Source of the DNA: Paralithodes platypus
Taxonomy: Eukaryota; Arthropoda; Malacostraca; Decapoda; Lithodidae
NCBI GenBank assembly: GCA_032716605.1
Contig: CM064571.1
Span: 12,593,720-12,657,719 of the forward strand
Length of the DNA: 64,000 bases
Reading direction: 5' to 3'
Part shown: piece after piece, positions 53,170 to 64,000 of the stretch
How positions within the stretch are numbered: position 1 is the stretch's first letter
Layout: every line of letters begins with the position of its first letter
Position numbers and translations under genes: made by a program
The notes under the pieces: model-generated
Databases searched by the model: none
What the model was told of the DNA's origin: nothing
Seen by the model: only the letters and a program-made list of their open reading frames with translations

Positions 53170-53905
53170 AAGATGACTACAGTATGCTAACCATTTCCCC
53201 AGCAATATTGACTGAAAATGCCCAAATATATTGCATGTCCTCTTCAGGTTTATCTAAAATATGTAAAATTACACCAAATACCACTACAGTAGCACTGAAA
53301 TCAATAAAACTCACTTACAGGATAAATAAATGGAAGAAATACTCCAAAAGATTAAGATGTTAACCCTTTACCCAGCAATACTGACTGAAAATGCCTAAAT
53401 AGATTGCATGTGCTCTTCAGATTTATACATACATACGTACATAACATTTTAAGACTGAGTGCTCCACACAGATGTGCAGTTTCAGTCTCTTTTCCTATTG
53501 GCGGCATTCCAGGCAACCCTGTTAAGGGATGATTTACTTGTCAAGTTTTTGGATTTGAGATCGGCACGTATAGTCCGATCCCAGGTCTTACTCGGTCCAC
53601 CCCTTGGTGCAGCTCCCTCCACAATCGCAGACCTGCATCTTTTCACCCAATTTTGTTCATCCATTCTCTCCACATGTCCATACCATCCCAGTTTACTTGT
53701 ACGCATCTCCTCACTAATACTCATTATACCTAAACGTCTCTTCAGCTCATCATTTGTTATTCTGTTGACATCCTTTATCTGATATATGTAAAATTACACC
53801 AATTACCAACTACATTACCAAAAAATGTAATAATGTACACTAACAGGATAAAGAAAATGTAAGAAATAGCCCTAAAGATGAATTTATCTATCTATGTATT
53901 GACGA
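53170..53905 (+). mobile_element. two tandem small elements, one split by an RTE fragment
   Basis: 53172-53359 and the sum of 53360-53426 plus 53774-53890 are copies of one sequence (CCAGCAATA(T/C)TGACTGAAAATGCC, ATATGTAAAATTACACC, ACAGGATAAA). The second copy starts TTAACCCTTTACCC. The RTE 3' fragment sits inside it with TTTAT on both sides. Confidence 0.6.
53427..53773 (-). mobile_element. RTE-like LINE 3' fragment with target duplication
   Basis: Minus strand C-terminus: RTSKLGWYGHVERMDEQNWV, RGGPSKTWDRTIRADL, RVAWNAANRKRD stop, then a 3' UTR and a (TGTA)n tail at 53427-53440. TTTAT flanks it (53422-53426, 53774-53778), and the sister element at 53172-53359 shows the empty site. Same family as 7975-8080. 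Confidence 0.75.
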
Positions 53906-54505
53906 ACGCCTTGATCCCCGAAGGATTGGCCACGAACGAAACACCCCTATGCACCTCTGTCCCCAGTCAGTCGACGCCCCTCCTCCCATCCAGCACCGCT
54001 TTCACGCATATACTTCTTAACTCCATCCTTCCACCTCTCTCTCGGTTTATTTCTCCCTCTGTCCTTCCACCTCACTCGTACACGCTCTTAGTCATGCTCT
54101 CGCTTCTCATACGTTCCACATGGCCGAACCATCTCAAGGTGTTCTTTTTCGTACTTTCCAGTACATTCACACCACACTTCTCTCGTACTTCCTCATTCGT
54201 CTGTCTATCCCTCCATGTAACTCTGCACACACTTCTCAAGTAACTCATTTCCATCCCTTTCACTCTTGGTTTGAATCTCTCCAACAACGTCCATGCTTCG
54301 CTTCCGTAAGTCAGTGTCGGGATTACCACACTGTCATGCAATGACTTCATCAGTTTCATGCTGACCACCCTATTTCATGTTACTGCTTTCAGCATTCCTA
54401 CAACCCTCTTCCCCTGTTGCACCCTCTCCCACACTTCTTCATCCATACTCCCATCTTTATTCTGTACACTGCCAAGATACTTAAATGAGCTGACAATCTC
54501 CGGAA
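53880..54505 (-). mobile_element. RTE-like LINE C-terminal fragment
   Basis: Minus strand frame 54368-54072: SLHDSVVIPTLTYGSEAWTL, GMEMSYLRSVCRVTWRDRQT, NTLRWFGHVERM. The rest to 53880 is the frame-shifted C-terminus and a GATA-type tail (53881-53898). A different subfamily from 53427-53773 by its C-terminus. Confidence 0.75.
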
Positions 54506-55854
54506 AACACTCACTCTCACACACACAGTCTCTCTCTCGTACTCAAATTCCATTATCAAGGAACTGGAACTTTCTCCGTAAACTCAATTATAAACATAAT
54601 AAATGACTAACGTAGTGCTCTTTTTATAAGCAGCCAATCGTTTCGTACAGGTTCGGCATTATGGTCTTAGAGACATTCAGCAATTAACCACTTGCGAGTT
54701 TCGAGCGATAAGAAAGTTTAATAAGTATGGATATTTAGCAGTACTTCCACAAGTACGTGGATGTGTGATGGATGTAAATGATACTACATTTCTTATAACT
54801 ATTAGAAGCGTAGGCTTATTTTAAGCTCGTTATTTCACTGATTATCGTTGGCGACATCTATTTAGTTAAAATAGGACTTCAGAGGCTATCAACCCTACTG
54901 TCAGTTAAGAATACTGTAAGAATTGGAGCCTTTTTTTCGATAACTCCAGTCCCTTGTGGCACGTTTAACAGCGTAAACTTCCATAAAGCTCGAATCTCGC
55001 ATGTACCGGTAACCAATTTGCAATCATGGTAGGCATACTGGTACCGGTACACATTGTTGGAGGGATTAACCATGAGGTTATCTATATACGTACTTTCACC
55101 TAAATAGCAAGTGATATTTAAACCTTATCTCTACCGTACCTTGAGAGAGAGAGAGAGAGAGAGATCGGGTGGTCAGAATGAGTGATGGAGTGAAGGGTCG
55201 GAGTGAAAGCATAATGAATTAGTGCATATAATTTTTTTTTTATTTTTTTTTTATACGTAAAATGGTTTTAGGTCTAGCACATTATCCATTATGTTTGGTA
55301 TTAAGTTACCAGCAGGCTGAATGCATTATTTGTTTAGTGGTTATTATTAAATGTACATAATATAGTTTTGCTTCAAATTATGTTATATGTTTATTGTAAC
55401 GGTTATTAATCTTGATTTGAAATTAACTTGCCATTCATCAACAAATATTAGGGAACTTTCGACTGACGGTTCATAGTATGTTCAGTATTTTAATTCATAC
55501 AGCTAGACTGAAAGGTAGCAGGTGGCACACGTCTACACACCAATAAGTAATAATAATAATAGTAATAATGATAGTAAACATAAATAAGTAAGTAATACCT
55601 CTAATGTTTCGAAAATATCTCGGATTAAATTCATTCTCTTCTTATATTTTTCCCTGTTCCAAATAGGTGGCCATAAATCGTGAACCATAACCTCTGTAAC
55701 TCAAACAGGGCTAAAGTAAATGGGCTGCAAAGTTCCACACCTTTTCCCTTGCTGCACCTTCTCAAATGATAAAATAATTTGCTCGATTTGTAGTTTGTAG
55801 TTTTAGAAGTTAGTGTTCAAGAGTTTTGGCCTACTTATTTGGAACAGGTTTTTT
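54506..55854. other. no gene recognised; one short dispersed repeat
   Basis: Includes 54868-54960, a copy of the repeat at 58428 and 58772; a GA run at 55143-55163; a T-rich tract at 55230-55250; otherwise AT-rich DNA with no open frame of interest and no transposon ends. Confidence 0.6.
54868..54960 (+). repeat. dispersed ~100-bp repeat, copy 1
   Basis: Contains ATAGGACTTCAGAGGCTATC, a TGTAAG...GGAGCC section and CCAGTCCC. Copies at 58428-58540 and 58772-58880 share the blocks in the same order. A GGACTGG/CCAGTCC pair can form a hairpin in the 58428 copy. Origin unknown. Confidence 0.7.
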
Positions 55855-55954
55855 TTTTTTTTTTTTTTTTGTTCTATGTGATTGAGGGAGGCAAAAGGCA
55901 TAACTGCCTATAGCGAGTGTCCCCCCCATAGTTGAAAGAGTGACAGGGCCAAAA

Positions 55955-58265
55955 TCAAGGGACGTTCGAGCCAAAATGCCTGGACACACGGAGTTTGAAG
56001 CAATTTAAGTCATAGGAAGAGGGAAAGACTGATTCTGGGAGAGAGTTCCAGAGCTCAGCTGTTGAGTAGAAGAAAGTTTGAGAGTAACGTTTCACTCTTG
56101 GGTTGGAGAGTTGCACAGAGTAGGGGTGGGATTGAGTTGCAAGACGGGTACCACGTGCCCTACGTAAAGGAGGTGGTATGCACTGGGATAGCTCTGAGGA
56201 ACACTGATTATTATAGTAGCGATAGAATAGCGAGAGAGATGCAACATTGCGGCGGAGAGAGAGAGATTGCAGAGAGTTGGTGAGAGGACGGGAGTTAATG
56301 ATACGAAAGGCCTTCCTTTCAACTTTGTCTAGGAGAGCGGTGTGAGAGGAACCTCCCCACACATGTGAACAATACTCAATACAAGGGCGCACTATGCCCC
56401 TGTACAGAGCAAGAAGCTGTGCAGGGGAAAAGAACCCCCTAAGGCGGTTGAGCACACCCAGCTTCTGGGAGGCTGCCTTAGCAAGACTGGTAATATGGTC
56501 CTTCCAAATGAGAGCAGAAGAAAAAGAGACACCAAGAATATTGAGAGAAGATGAAGGGTTGATTTTTGTATTGTTGAAGAATAAGGGATAGTCCGCTGGG
56601 AGATCCTGACGGGTAGATAGATGGAGAAATTGGGTTTTGGAAGCATTAAAGTTAACAAGGTTTTCTCTGCCCCAATTCGAAATAGTATTTAGATCAGAAT
56701 TTAAGAGTTCTATGGCTTCATTACGTTTGTCGTTGAGGGATTGCTGGCTGGGGCGTTCTGAAAAACTAATGGAGTAGTGTAAGGTTGAGTCGTCTGCGTA
56801 TGAATGGATGGGAATTAAGGTACAGTTAAGGAGATCATTTATAAAAATTAGAAAGAGAATAGGAGATAGGACAGAGCCCTGAGGAACACCGGAGTTTATA
56901 GGGTGAGGAAGTGAACAATGGCCGTCCACAACCGCGGCTATGGAACGGCCGGAAAGGAAATTAGAGACAAAGGCACAGATGGAGGGATAGAAACCGAAAG
57001 AGGGTAGTTTAGAAATTAAAGATTTATGCCAGACTCTATCGAAGGCTTTCGATATGTCTAGTGCAATAGAAAAAGTCTCACCGAAGTCCCGAAAGGAGGA
57101 TGACCAAGAGTTAGTAAGATATGAAAGAAGATCAACAGTAGAGCGACCCTTAACCTCTGAAGTGCGCATGGGGGTAATTGGAAACGTCCCCCTGTGCTGA
57201 CGTATTTGAGGTGTTTCCGTCACTAAAATATTCATTGTGCCATTAATAGCATTAATACTTATCCATATGCGCCTATTATGGGTTGATTATAAAGGTATTA
57301 ACCTGAAACAACAATAAAACGAGTGAAAACAGCGTTTGGATGGTCAAAATCGGAGATATAGCCCGCGAGTTGTATAATGTATGGGTGAGGCAATCTGCTT
57401 TCCCGCCAATTTCCCCCAAGGCCACTGAGACACAGTCGATCGATACTCTCTCTCTCTCTCTCTTGCACTCGCTTGCTATCAGTGATGACCACACCCTCCA
57501 ATCGGATTTCTAATGTTAGCACGAAAATATACCTCAGAATAAGGGAATAACAGGGAAAATAGGTGATAACTGAAGGAGAGGAGGAAAGTGGGGAAGGAGG
57601 GGAGGTAGAGGACTGAGATTTTGCATGGCCCAGGGGCCAAAAAAAAATAAAAAAACAAAAAAAATAAAAATAATTTTTTTTTTTTTTTCGATGTCAAAAG
57701 TTGATTTTTTTTTTCTCTGACTCTTAAGAGTCTCCCCGCAGTGCGCCGGGGGAACTCTTAAGAGTCTCCCCGCAGCTCCCGGGTTAAGGAAGCCATACTG
57801 GCGATCTGAGAGCAGATTATGAGAAGAGAAATGCTTAAGAAATTTGGAAGCAAGAATAGTTTCAAAAACTTTAGAAAGACAAGAGATAAGAGCAATTGGA
57901 CGATAGTTGGAGGGTTGAGAGCGGTCACCCTTCTTTGGGACAGGTTGAATGTGAGCAAACTTCCAGCATGAAGGGAAGACGTTAGAGGATAGACAGAGAC
58001 GAAAGAGTTTGCCTAGGCAGGGAGTCAGCACGGAAGCACAGTTTTTGAGAACAACAGGAGGAACACCGTCCGAACCGTACGCCTTATTAGTGTTAAGCCC
58101 AGAGAGGGTAGAAAGTACATCTTTAGAAGAGATTAGGATATTAGGCATAAGTAAGAGAGAGGAGGGCGGAGAGGGAGGAATAGCACCGGAATCATCCAAG
58201 GTGGAGTTTCTAGCAAAAGTTTGAGCGAAGAGTTTAGCTTTGTCAGAGGAAGAAGTGATGGTTGT
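55955..58265 (-). pseudogene. J-family reverse transcriptase (best-preserved copy)
   Basis: The two open frames 58199-57788 and 57149-55955 join across the MITE. RT motifs: PKKGDRSQPSNYRPIALIS (fingers), ALDISKAFDRVWH (motif A), GVPQGSVLSPILF (motif B), HSYADDST (motif C, catalytic Asp pair), WGRENLVNFNASKTQ (D), LNILGVSFSS (E), and the C-terminal region CIEYCSHVWGGSS and QCIPPPLRRARGTRL to CFKLRVSRHFGSNVP stop at 55955. No endonuclease because of 5' truncation. All catalytic residues are intact, so this copy best shows the family. Confidence 0.88.
57150..57787 (-). mobile_element. TTAA-flanked MITE (family 1) inside J copy 7
   Basis: TTAA at 57150-57153 and 57784-57787; the empty site CGACCCTTAAGGAA is seen in J copy 1 (about 8597) and CGGCCCTTAAGGAAG in copy 8 (about 62976). 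Termini TTAACCTCTGAAGTGCGC and TTAACCCGGGAGCTGCGG are only partly complementary. Interior: (CT)n at 57446-57463, A and T runs near 57640-57688, two GGGGAGACTCTTAAGAGT words. Non-coding. Confidence 0.93.
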
Positions 58266-59519
58266 GTATAGTATAGTATCTACTGTTCGGGGGTACCGTA
58301 ATAATATTTAAGCAGCTCCAGAAATCTGAAAGTATATACCTGTATGTAGGCCTATGTATGTATGTATATACTCAGGCACATACCCAATCGCTGGGGGTGG
58401 CCGATTCGAGACAAAGACAGAAAGTTAGTTACAATAGGACTTCAGAGGCTATCAACCCTATTGGATTATTAAGCCAGCACACTGTAAGTCAAGAATAGCG
58501 TCAGGACTGGAGCCTCTTGGCGAGAACCCCAGTCCCTTCGACAGAAACTATATACAAGAATGTGTATCCTAGAATTTACTGACATATCCACATTTGATCA
58601 TGCATCACTGAAGGCTATTTCCCTACCTACTACTGGGCTGGTATTTCTAATGTTTTGCCATGCATCTCTCTATGAGTCTACAGTAACAGTAACGTCAGGG
58701 TGTCAAGCCAAAGACTTATTTTCTTTATTTGTAGTCATCATTTCTAAATATATAGAGATACATTCTTAGTTAAAATAGGACTTCAGAGGCAATCAACCCT
58801 TTTGTATTATAAAGCTACCACACTGTAAGTCAAGAATAGCGTCAGAACTGGAGCCCCGTTTTCTAGACCTCCACTCCCGTCTGAGATAAATGTATGCTTC
58901 ACAGTTCTTATTACGTCCTGGATGGCCAAAACAATATACCTTCAGGAAATTTGTCTATATTCTTTCTCATAACTTTTCCAATCTTAAAGCAAAATAAATA
59001 TTCCAGTTTGACACCCTCCTACTACATACTGGCTCAACTGTATTTCAACTTTCGACGTCCCTTTCTTATCAGTTACCGGTACCAGTTGTTCATAAAGTTC
59101 TCACGTTTTACCTCAAGGTTTGTTTAGTGCCAATGCGTGTGCGTACAGTCACTCATAACAAGTTCGTGGATAATGCTATCTGTATGTATGTATTTATTTA
59201 TTTGTTTTACCTGTATCGTATTGAAATTGATGTGATTAACTATGCATGGGATTCCCTTTATAAGACATGATGCACGGTAACTTATATGACCTTATTATCG
59301 ATGTATTACTGGGTATGGAAACATTTTAATTCATCGCTGCACATACTGTAGACTACATATAGGCCTACTAGCATAGTGAAGTCCTCTCTACTCTGTCAAC
59401 ACATCTCTTATCTAATCTTAGCAGCACTTGTCTCATCATCTGTCTGGTCAATTATCTCCACACTCTCGTGTTTTCTTCATGCTATAACATGAATAGAGGA
59501 AAGGTGAGCCAAGTAATAA
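58266..59519. other. no gene recognised; three dispersed repeat pieces
   Basis: 58345-58425 matches 17404-17480; 58428-58540 and 58772-58880 are copies of the 54868 repeat. The remaining DNA is AT-rich with short open frames lacking any recognisable motif. Confidence 0.65.
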
Positions 59520-61329
59520 TGTTACGACCGGGGCTCGTATAAAACAAGGGCTCTTAATCATTGGACTAGAAAGGCACACAGCCACAACGGTAACACTAGA
59601 TCCAACCCTCGATCATATAATGCCGGGGCACAAAAAACACCTATACCCTCCAGAGTTAAATCTACGATAACGGGGTATCCTATAACTTAGTATAAGTGCA
59701 CTACTACTACAGGCTGATGATCTCTGATACAGCCTGATCACAACAACATACAATTACGTTAATAAGGTATAAAAGGAAAAGATAGAGATCTTAATTAAAT
59801 CACAGCAATGATTTAATGCAAACTAGAAGAAGGTATTTTTAAAGTTACTCTAAACAATAATGAACTGTCACTCCTATACTAAAGAAAGTGAACGAAAGTC
59901 CCAAAGCATCGAGCAGGAATCTTCTGAAGAAAGTCTGATGCTGGGGTAAGATGATCGTATCGGATTTTGAACTGTTATATAAAACAGGGTCAATATAGGA
60001 CAAGTGTAGAGACAGACAGTGTCAACTGACACGGGAATAACGATAAATGCACACTAGTATTATCTCCAACAACAAAAGAAGTCCTTCAACAGGCAACTCA
60101 AAAAAAACTGCTCAGGTTGTGCAACTCAACAACAACCAAGGCTTACAGTCAACGTGAATAAGAATGCTGCATACATAACATTAGAGTTTATAATTCTAAA
60201 CGGGTGTCTGCTAGGCTAATAAAGTCTAGCTGGGACCTCGTAGGCTAGGAAACAATGGCTGAGCAAGCGGCTCGTAGCCTAGCGAGGTCCTTAAGGCTGT
60301 GCGGCCAAATTACGTTAATTGACGGGGTGCTCTCTTGAGAGATCCAGATCGCTAGTATCTGGTTCTCTCCTGGCGACCCTCTCAAAGTCAAAGCAAACGA
60401 GTTAGCACAGTGTTGGGTGGCAGAGGCAAAAGCCCTCACTCGCAACACAGTGCTAAACTCACAAGGTACACAGTCAGAAAGACCACCTAGGCTTCCCACG
60501 TCTCCATTGCGATTGTACAGGTTCAACAAAACCTAGTACACATCGGAAATCACAACACCAGTAGCCTTTACCCAGTCTAGCATTAAATAGCCCAGCAGAC
60601 AGCCAAGGAATAGGCAGGGAGACACCGTGAGTGTGTCGAACCTCTACAGACAAAATGGTAACCCCTCCAAAATGCCTAACTAAACATATAATATCTGAGA
60701 GCTTCAGCATATAATACGATGGCCGATGTATGAAATCGTGGAGAACCAAAGGGGAGTTATGATATTAAATAGATTGAAAGAATGAGAGGTAAGAAGTTGA
60801 GAGAGAGAGAAAGTGTTCTATAGGTAGAAGTCGGGAGACAGGTAGCAAGGGGACATGTGAAGGGTATGCTGGTCAGGCAAGCTCTGAAGAGAATAGCTCC
60901 TCGGGACCCCTCCAGGATCACACACAAAGGCATGGTGGTCAGCCAATCACAGGCCACTACGTCACCAGGCAGCAGGCCTGCAGAAGGCGCTAGGAACCAC
61001 CAGTCAATCAAAACCGAGAGAAAAGACCACGCGGGCGAGCAACTCCTCCAGGAGGGAGGAGGGAGGAGGAGGAAAAGCAACACTCACCTCCCCCACCCTG
61101 CTCGCTCGCTCTCTCTCCTTCACTACAATGCATCTTATGTTCAACTCATGATATAAAATATAATGCATTGTCACAGATGAAAACAAAGACCACTTCTATA
61201 CTGCCTGTGACATGACGATTCACAAGAAAGAAAGTACAACATTGTAGATAGACTGTAGCCCATTTCACTGCCCTGGCCAGCGCTAGTGGCTACCGGGAGG
61301 CGATTCTGCCAACGCTGGCAGGCGTCACA
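59520..61329 (-). repeat. LTR of Gypsy-2b (element 3' LTR)
   Basis: 1810 bp, the same termini and order of blocks as 6146-7974 with many substitutions (for example the CCAATCACAGGCC and CTACGTCACCAGGCAGCAGG region near 60940-60975, matching 7590-7620). Short frames inside are incidental. Confidence 0.85.
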
Positions 61330-61685
61330 CCCCGCCCAAGATATAGGACGCTCAACATTAGGCGAGCACGATATCTGACATGGCAGAATGCCGACAAGAC
61401 CTGTCACACATAGCCACTCCACCAGAAATGAAATTCAAAGCTCAAGTCTTACATAAAACAACATATCAACATAAAGAAAATCTTATAACCCCTCCCAAAC
61501 ATAATAGTATAATTTAGCCTACTATGCTCCCTGAGCGAGCTACACAGAGCCCAGCCTCCTAAGTGAAAGACAGGTTCAACTTAGGACTTTAGCTATAATA
61601 TTGGCAACTCACAATTAACTATCAAAAGAAAGAGTTTTTATGTGATTTTTTTTATTTAATTTTAATGTTGTTTTTGGTGGCTGCT

Positions 61686-63304
61686 CTTTTTTTTTTTTTT
61701 TTTTTTTTTTTTCTATGTGATTGAGGGAGGCAAAAGGCATAACTGCCTATAGCGAGTGCCTCCCCCATAGTTGAAAGAGTGACAGGGCCAAAATCAAGGG
61801 ACGTTCGAGCCAAAATGCCTGGACACACGGAGTTTGAAGCAATTTAAGTCATAGGAAGAGGGAAAGACTGATTCTGGGAGAGAGTTCCAGAGCTCAGATG
61901 TTGAGTAGAAGAAAGTTTGAGAGTAACGTTTCACTCTTGGGTTGGAGAGTTGCACAGAGTAGGGGTGGGATTGAGTTGCAAGACGGGTACCACGTGCCCT
62001 ACGTAAAGGAGGTGGTATGCACTGGGATAGCTCTGAGGAACACTGATTATTATAGTAGCGATAGAATAGCGAGAGAGATGCAACATTGCGGCGGAGAGAG
62101 AGAGATTGCAGAGAGTTGGTGAGTGGACGGGAGTTAATGATACGAAAGGCCTTCCTTTCAACTTTGTCTAGGAGAGCGGTGTGAGGAACCTCCCACACAT
62201 GTGAACAATACTCAATACAAGGGCGCACTATGCCCCTGTACAGAGCAAGAAGCTGTGCAGGGGAAAAGAACCCCCTAAGGCGGTTGAGCACACCCAGTTC
62301 TGGGAGGCTGCCTTAGCAAGACTGGTAATATGGTCCTTCCAAATGAGAGCAGAAGAAAAAGAGACACCAAGAATATTGAGAGAAGATGAAGGGTTGATTT
62401 TTGTATTGTTGAAGAATAAGGGATAGTCCGCTGGGAGATCCTGACGGGTAGATAGATGGAGAAATTGGGTTTTGGAAGCATTAAAGTTAACAAGGTTTTC
62501 TCTGCCCCAATTGGAAATAGTATTTAGATCAGAATTTAAGAGTTCTATGGCTTCATTACGTTTGTCGTTGAGGGATTGCTGGCTGGGGCGTTCTGAAAAA
62601 CTAATGGAGTAGTGTAAGGTTGAGTCGTCTGCGTATGAATGGATGGGAATTAAGGTACAGTTAAGGAGATCATTTATAAAAATTAGAAAGAATAGGAGAT
62701 AGGACAGAGCCCTGAGGAACACCGGAGTTTATAGGGTGAGGAAGTGAACAATGGCCGTCCACAACCGCAGCTATGGAACGGCCAGAAAGGAAATTAGAGA
62801 CAAAGGCACAGATGGAGGGATAGAAACCGAAGGAGGGTAGTTTAGAAATTAAAGATTTATGCCAGACTCTATCGAAGGCTTTCGATATGTCTAGTGCAAT
62901 AGAAAAAGTCTAACCAAAGTCCCGAAAGGAGGATGACCAAGAGTTAGTTAAATAAGAAAGAACACCAGTAGAGCGGCCCTTAAGGAAGCCGTACTGGCGA
63001 TCTGAGAGCAGATTATGAGAAGAGAAATGCTTAAGAAATATGGAAGCAAGAATAGTTTCAAAAACTTTTGAAAGACAAGAGATGAGAGCAATTGGACGAT
63101 AGTTGGAGGGTTGAGAGCGGTCACCCTTCTTTGGGACAGGTTGAATGTGAGCAAACTTCCAGCATGAAGGGAAGACGTTAGAGGATAGACAGAGACGAAA
63201 GAGTTTGCCTAGGCAGGGAGTCAGCACGGAAGCACAGTTTTTGAGAACAACAGGAGGAACACCGTCCGGACCGTACGCCTTATTAGTGTTAAGCCCAGAG
63301 AGGG
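61686..63304 (-). mobile_element. J-family LINE copy 8, inserted in Gypsy-2b
   Basis: Starts with a T run at 61687-61711 (tail on the element strand) and runs through the RT: 62291-61794 is the C-terminus, 62722-62228 the palm with HSYADDST, 63227-62910 the fingers. Three one- to few-base indels (near 62190, 62298, 62690, 62960) break it. It is 5'-truncated at 63304, where Gypsy-2b resumes with AAGCCTAG. Copy 7 matches it very closely. Confidence 0.88.
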
Positions 63305-64000
63305 TAAGCCTAGTTTTTCTCCACTCTCAACACACACTGACTGAACGGCGAGGGTTCTCCTGCAAAGAGACCCTCCCGTGACAAACAATCAGCCAAAACA
63401 TTATCAGTGCCCTTAGCATGCCCCACATCCAACTTGTGTTCCGGCAGCCCAACAACACCTGACACTGATAAACTGCCCAGTTCATCACAAGACTGGCACT
63501 TCTCTTCGCTCTTTCCGGCAACGGGGCCTGCCAATAACCTTTCACTAGTTCTACCTTCGTGGTTAGCGATGCAGCCCCGATGCGGTCTATCGTGTCGTCA
63601 ACTCTCAATAAGGTATAGGCGTCTGTCAGGGATGATTCACACCCACTCTTGCAATCAACACACGCACTGATCTTGCCACTTAACACAGGTTGTAAAGTTA
63701 CAGGCAACGACCACTCACGACATTCCTTATCCCTCAGACCCTTGGGCAATGGATAGGTGTCTGTCAGGGATAATGCACACACACTGATCTTGCCACTCAA
63801 CTCAGGTTGCAAACTCACTGGCAATGACCACTCACAATATCCTTTATCCCTCAGACCCGTTTTCCACATGTCGTCTAGCTCTGTTTTCACGACAGGCTTT
63901 TTAGCAGGATTTATACGGTAGGGAATTAAACTGAGCCTCGCACTGTCTCCAGCCTCCATGTCGGATTCTACCCCGTACATCAGGCCTGGAGAAGCAACAA
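63305..64000 (-). pseudogene. Gypsy-2b RT remnant and RNase H tail
   Basis: Minus strand frame 63980-63327: YRINPAKKPVV pre-RT, DTYPLPKG and, after a second copy of the same stretch, DAYTLLRVDDTIDR, KVELVKGYWQAPLPERA, AVYQCQV, then the RNase H end (GTDNVLADCLSREG in the other frame). The YLDD region is missing exactly as at 1849-2741. A partial direct duplication (about 63660-63745 against 63755-63860) is specific to this copy. Confidence 0.72.

Larger units (their letters stand above)
55855..58265 (-). mobile_element. J-family LINE copy 7, split by a MITE
   Basis: Tail is the T run at 55850-55870 (A on the element strand), then 3' UTR and RT up to 58265, which is 5'-truncated in the linker before RT. 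Almost identical in overlap with copy 8 (61702-63304). The only large break in the reading frame is the TTAA MITE at 57150-57787. Confidence 0.88.
59520..64000 (-). mobile_element. Gypsy-2b, second copy, running off the window
   Basis: LTR 59520-61329 (TGTTACGACC...GGCGTCACA), polypurine tract CCCCGCCCA after it, non-coding internal DNA 61339-61685, a J LINE insertion, then the RNase H tail and RT remnant to the window edge. It is the left (element 3') part; gag and the other LTR would be beyond 64000. It is clearly diverged from Gypsy-2a in the LTR but shares the same internal deletion junction. Confidence 0.85.

Overview
This is a repeat-dominated stretch of an animal genome. Several features point to an arthropod, most likely a decapod crustacean: interstitial TTAGG/CCTAA telomere-type pentamers (42178-42261), long TA dinucleotide arrays, and a dense mix of Jockey/CR1-like, L2-like and RTE-like LINEs, Ty3/Gypsy LTR elements, tRNA-derived SINEs and many TTAA-flanked MITEs. 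No bacterial-style gene, operon, rRNA or CRISPR is present. The only non-transposon coding sequence I can support is a broken, intron-less protein kinase at 24232-27014. Species assignment is inference.

Layout. 1-7974: a Ty3/Gypsy element on the minus strand (Gypsy-2a; left LTR cut by the window edge, right LTR complete) with large deletions in gag, integrase and RT, and a TTAA MITE inside gag. 7975-8080: a 3' tail of an RTE-like LINE. 8081-17378: seven fragments of one Jockey/CR1-like LINE family ('J') in alternating orientation, with a TTAA MITE inside one. 17592-19880: a solo LTR of the Gypsy-2 family, itself holding a 488-bp MITE. 19881-23140: TA arrays, a tRNA-derived SINE, a second 488-bp MITE and decayed LINE pieces. 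24232-27014: the kinase, split by an L2-like LINE. 27177-31920: a fold-back MITE, a SINE, TA arrays, a J fragment, an 11-copy 50-bp minisatellite and small MITEs. 31925-42120: an RTE-like endonuclease gene split by a complete 9.1-kb Gypsy element (Gypsy-1, 32721-41857). 42178-54500: a mosaic of telomere-like palindrome, small inverted-repeat elements, a dispersed repeat carrying CTCF-like motifs, a segmental duplication, a 1.06-kb fold-back element and RTE fragments. 55855-58265: another J LINE split by a MITE. 59520-64000: a second Gypsy-2 copy interrupted by a J LINE.

Three points stand out. First, Gypsy-1 has Ty3/Gypsy-type domains in the order protease, integrase, RT, RNase H, which is the Ty1/copia order and resembles the Gmr1 group. 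Gypsy-2 remnants agree with this order. Second, at least eight TTAA-flanked MITEs from several families sit in the window, and three of them can be matched to an unoccupied paralogous site within the window, which supports TTAA insertion of the piggyBac kind. Third, the 50995-52058 element has about 46-bp inverted termini and an interior built from degenerate ACACGAGT-like words; I do not recognise it.

The parts work together only as a transposon community: the full-length elements carry damaged enzymes, the deleted Gypsy-2 form and the MITEs lack enzymes altogether, and nested insertions give a relative age order (for example J LINE older than its MITE, RTE older than Gypsy-1, kinase older than its L2 insert).
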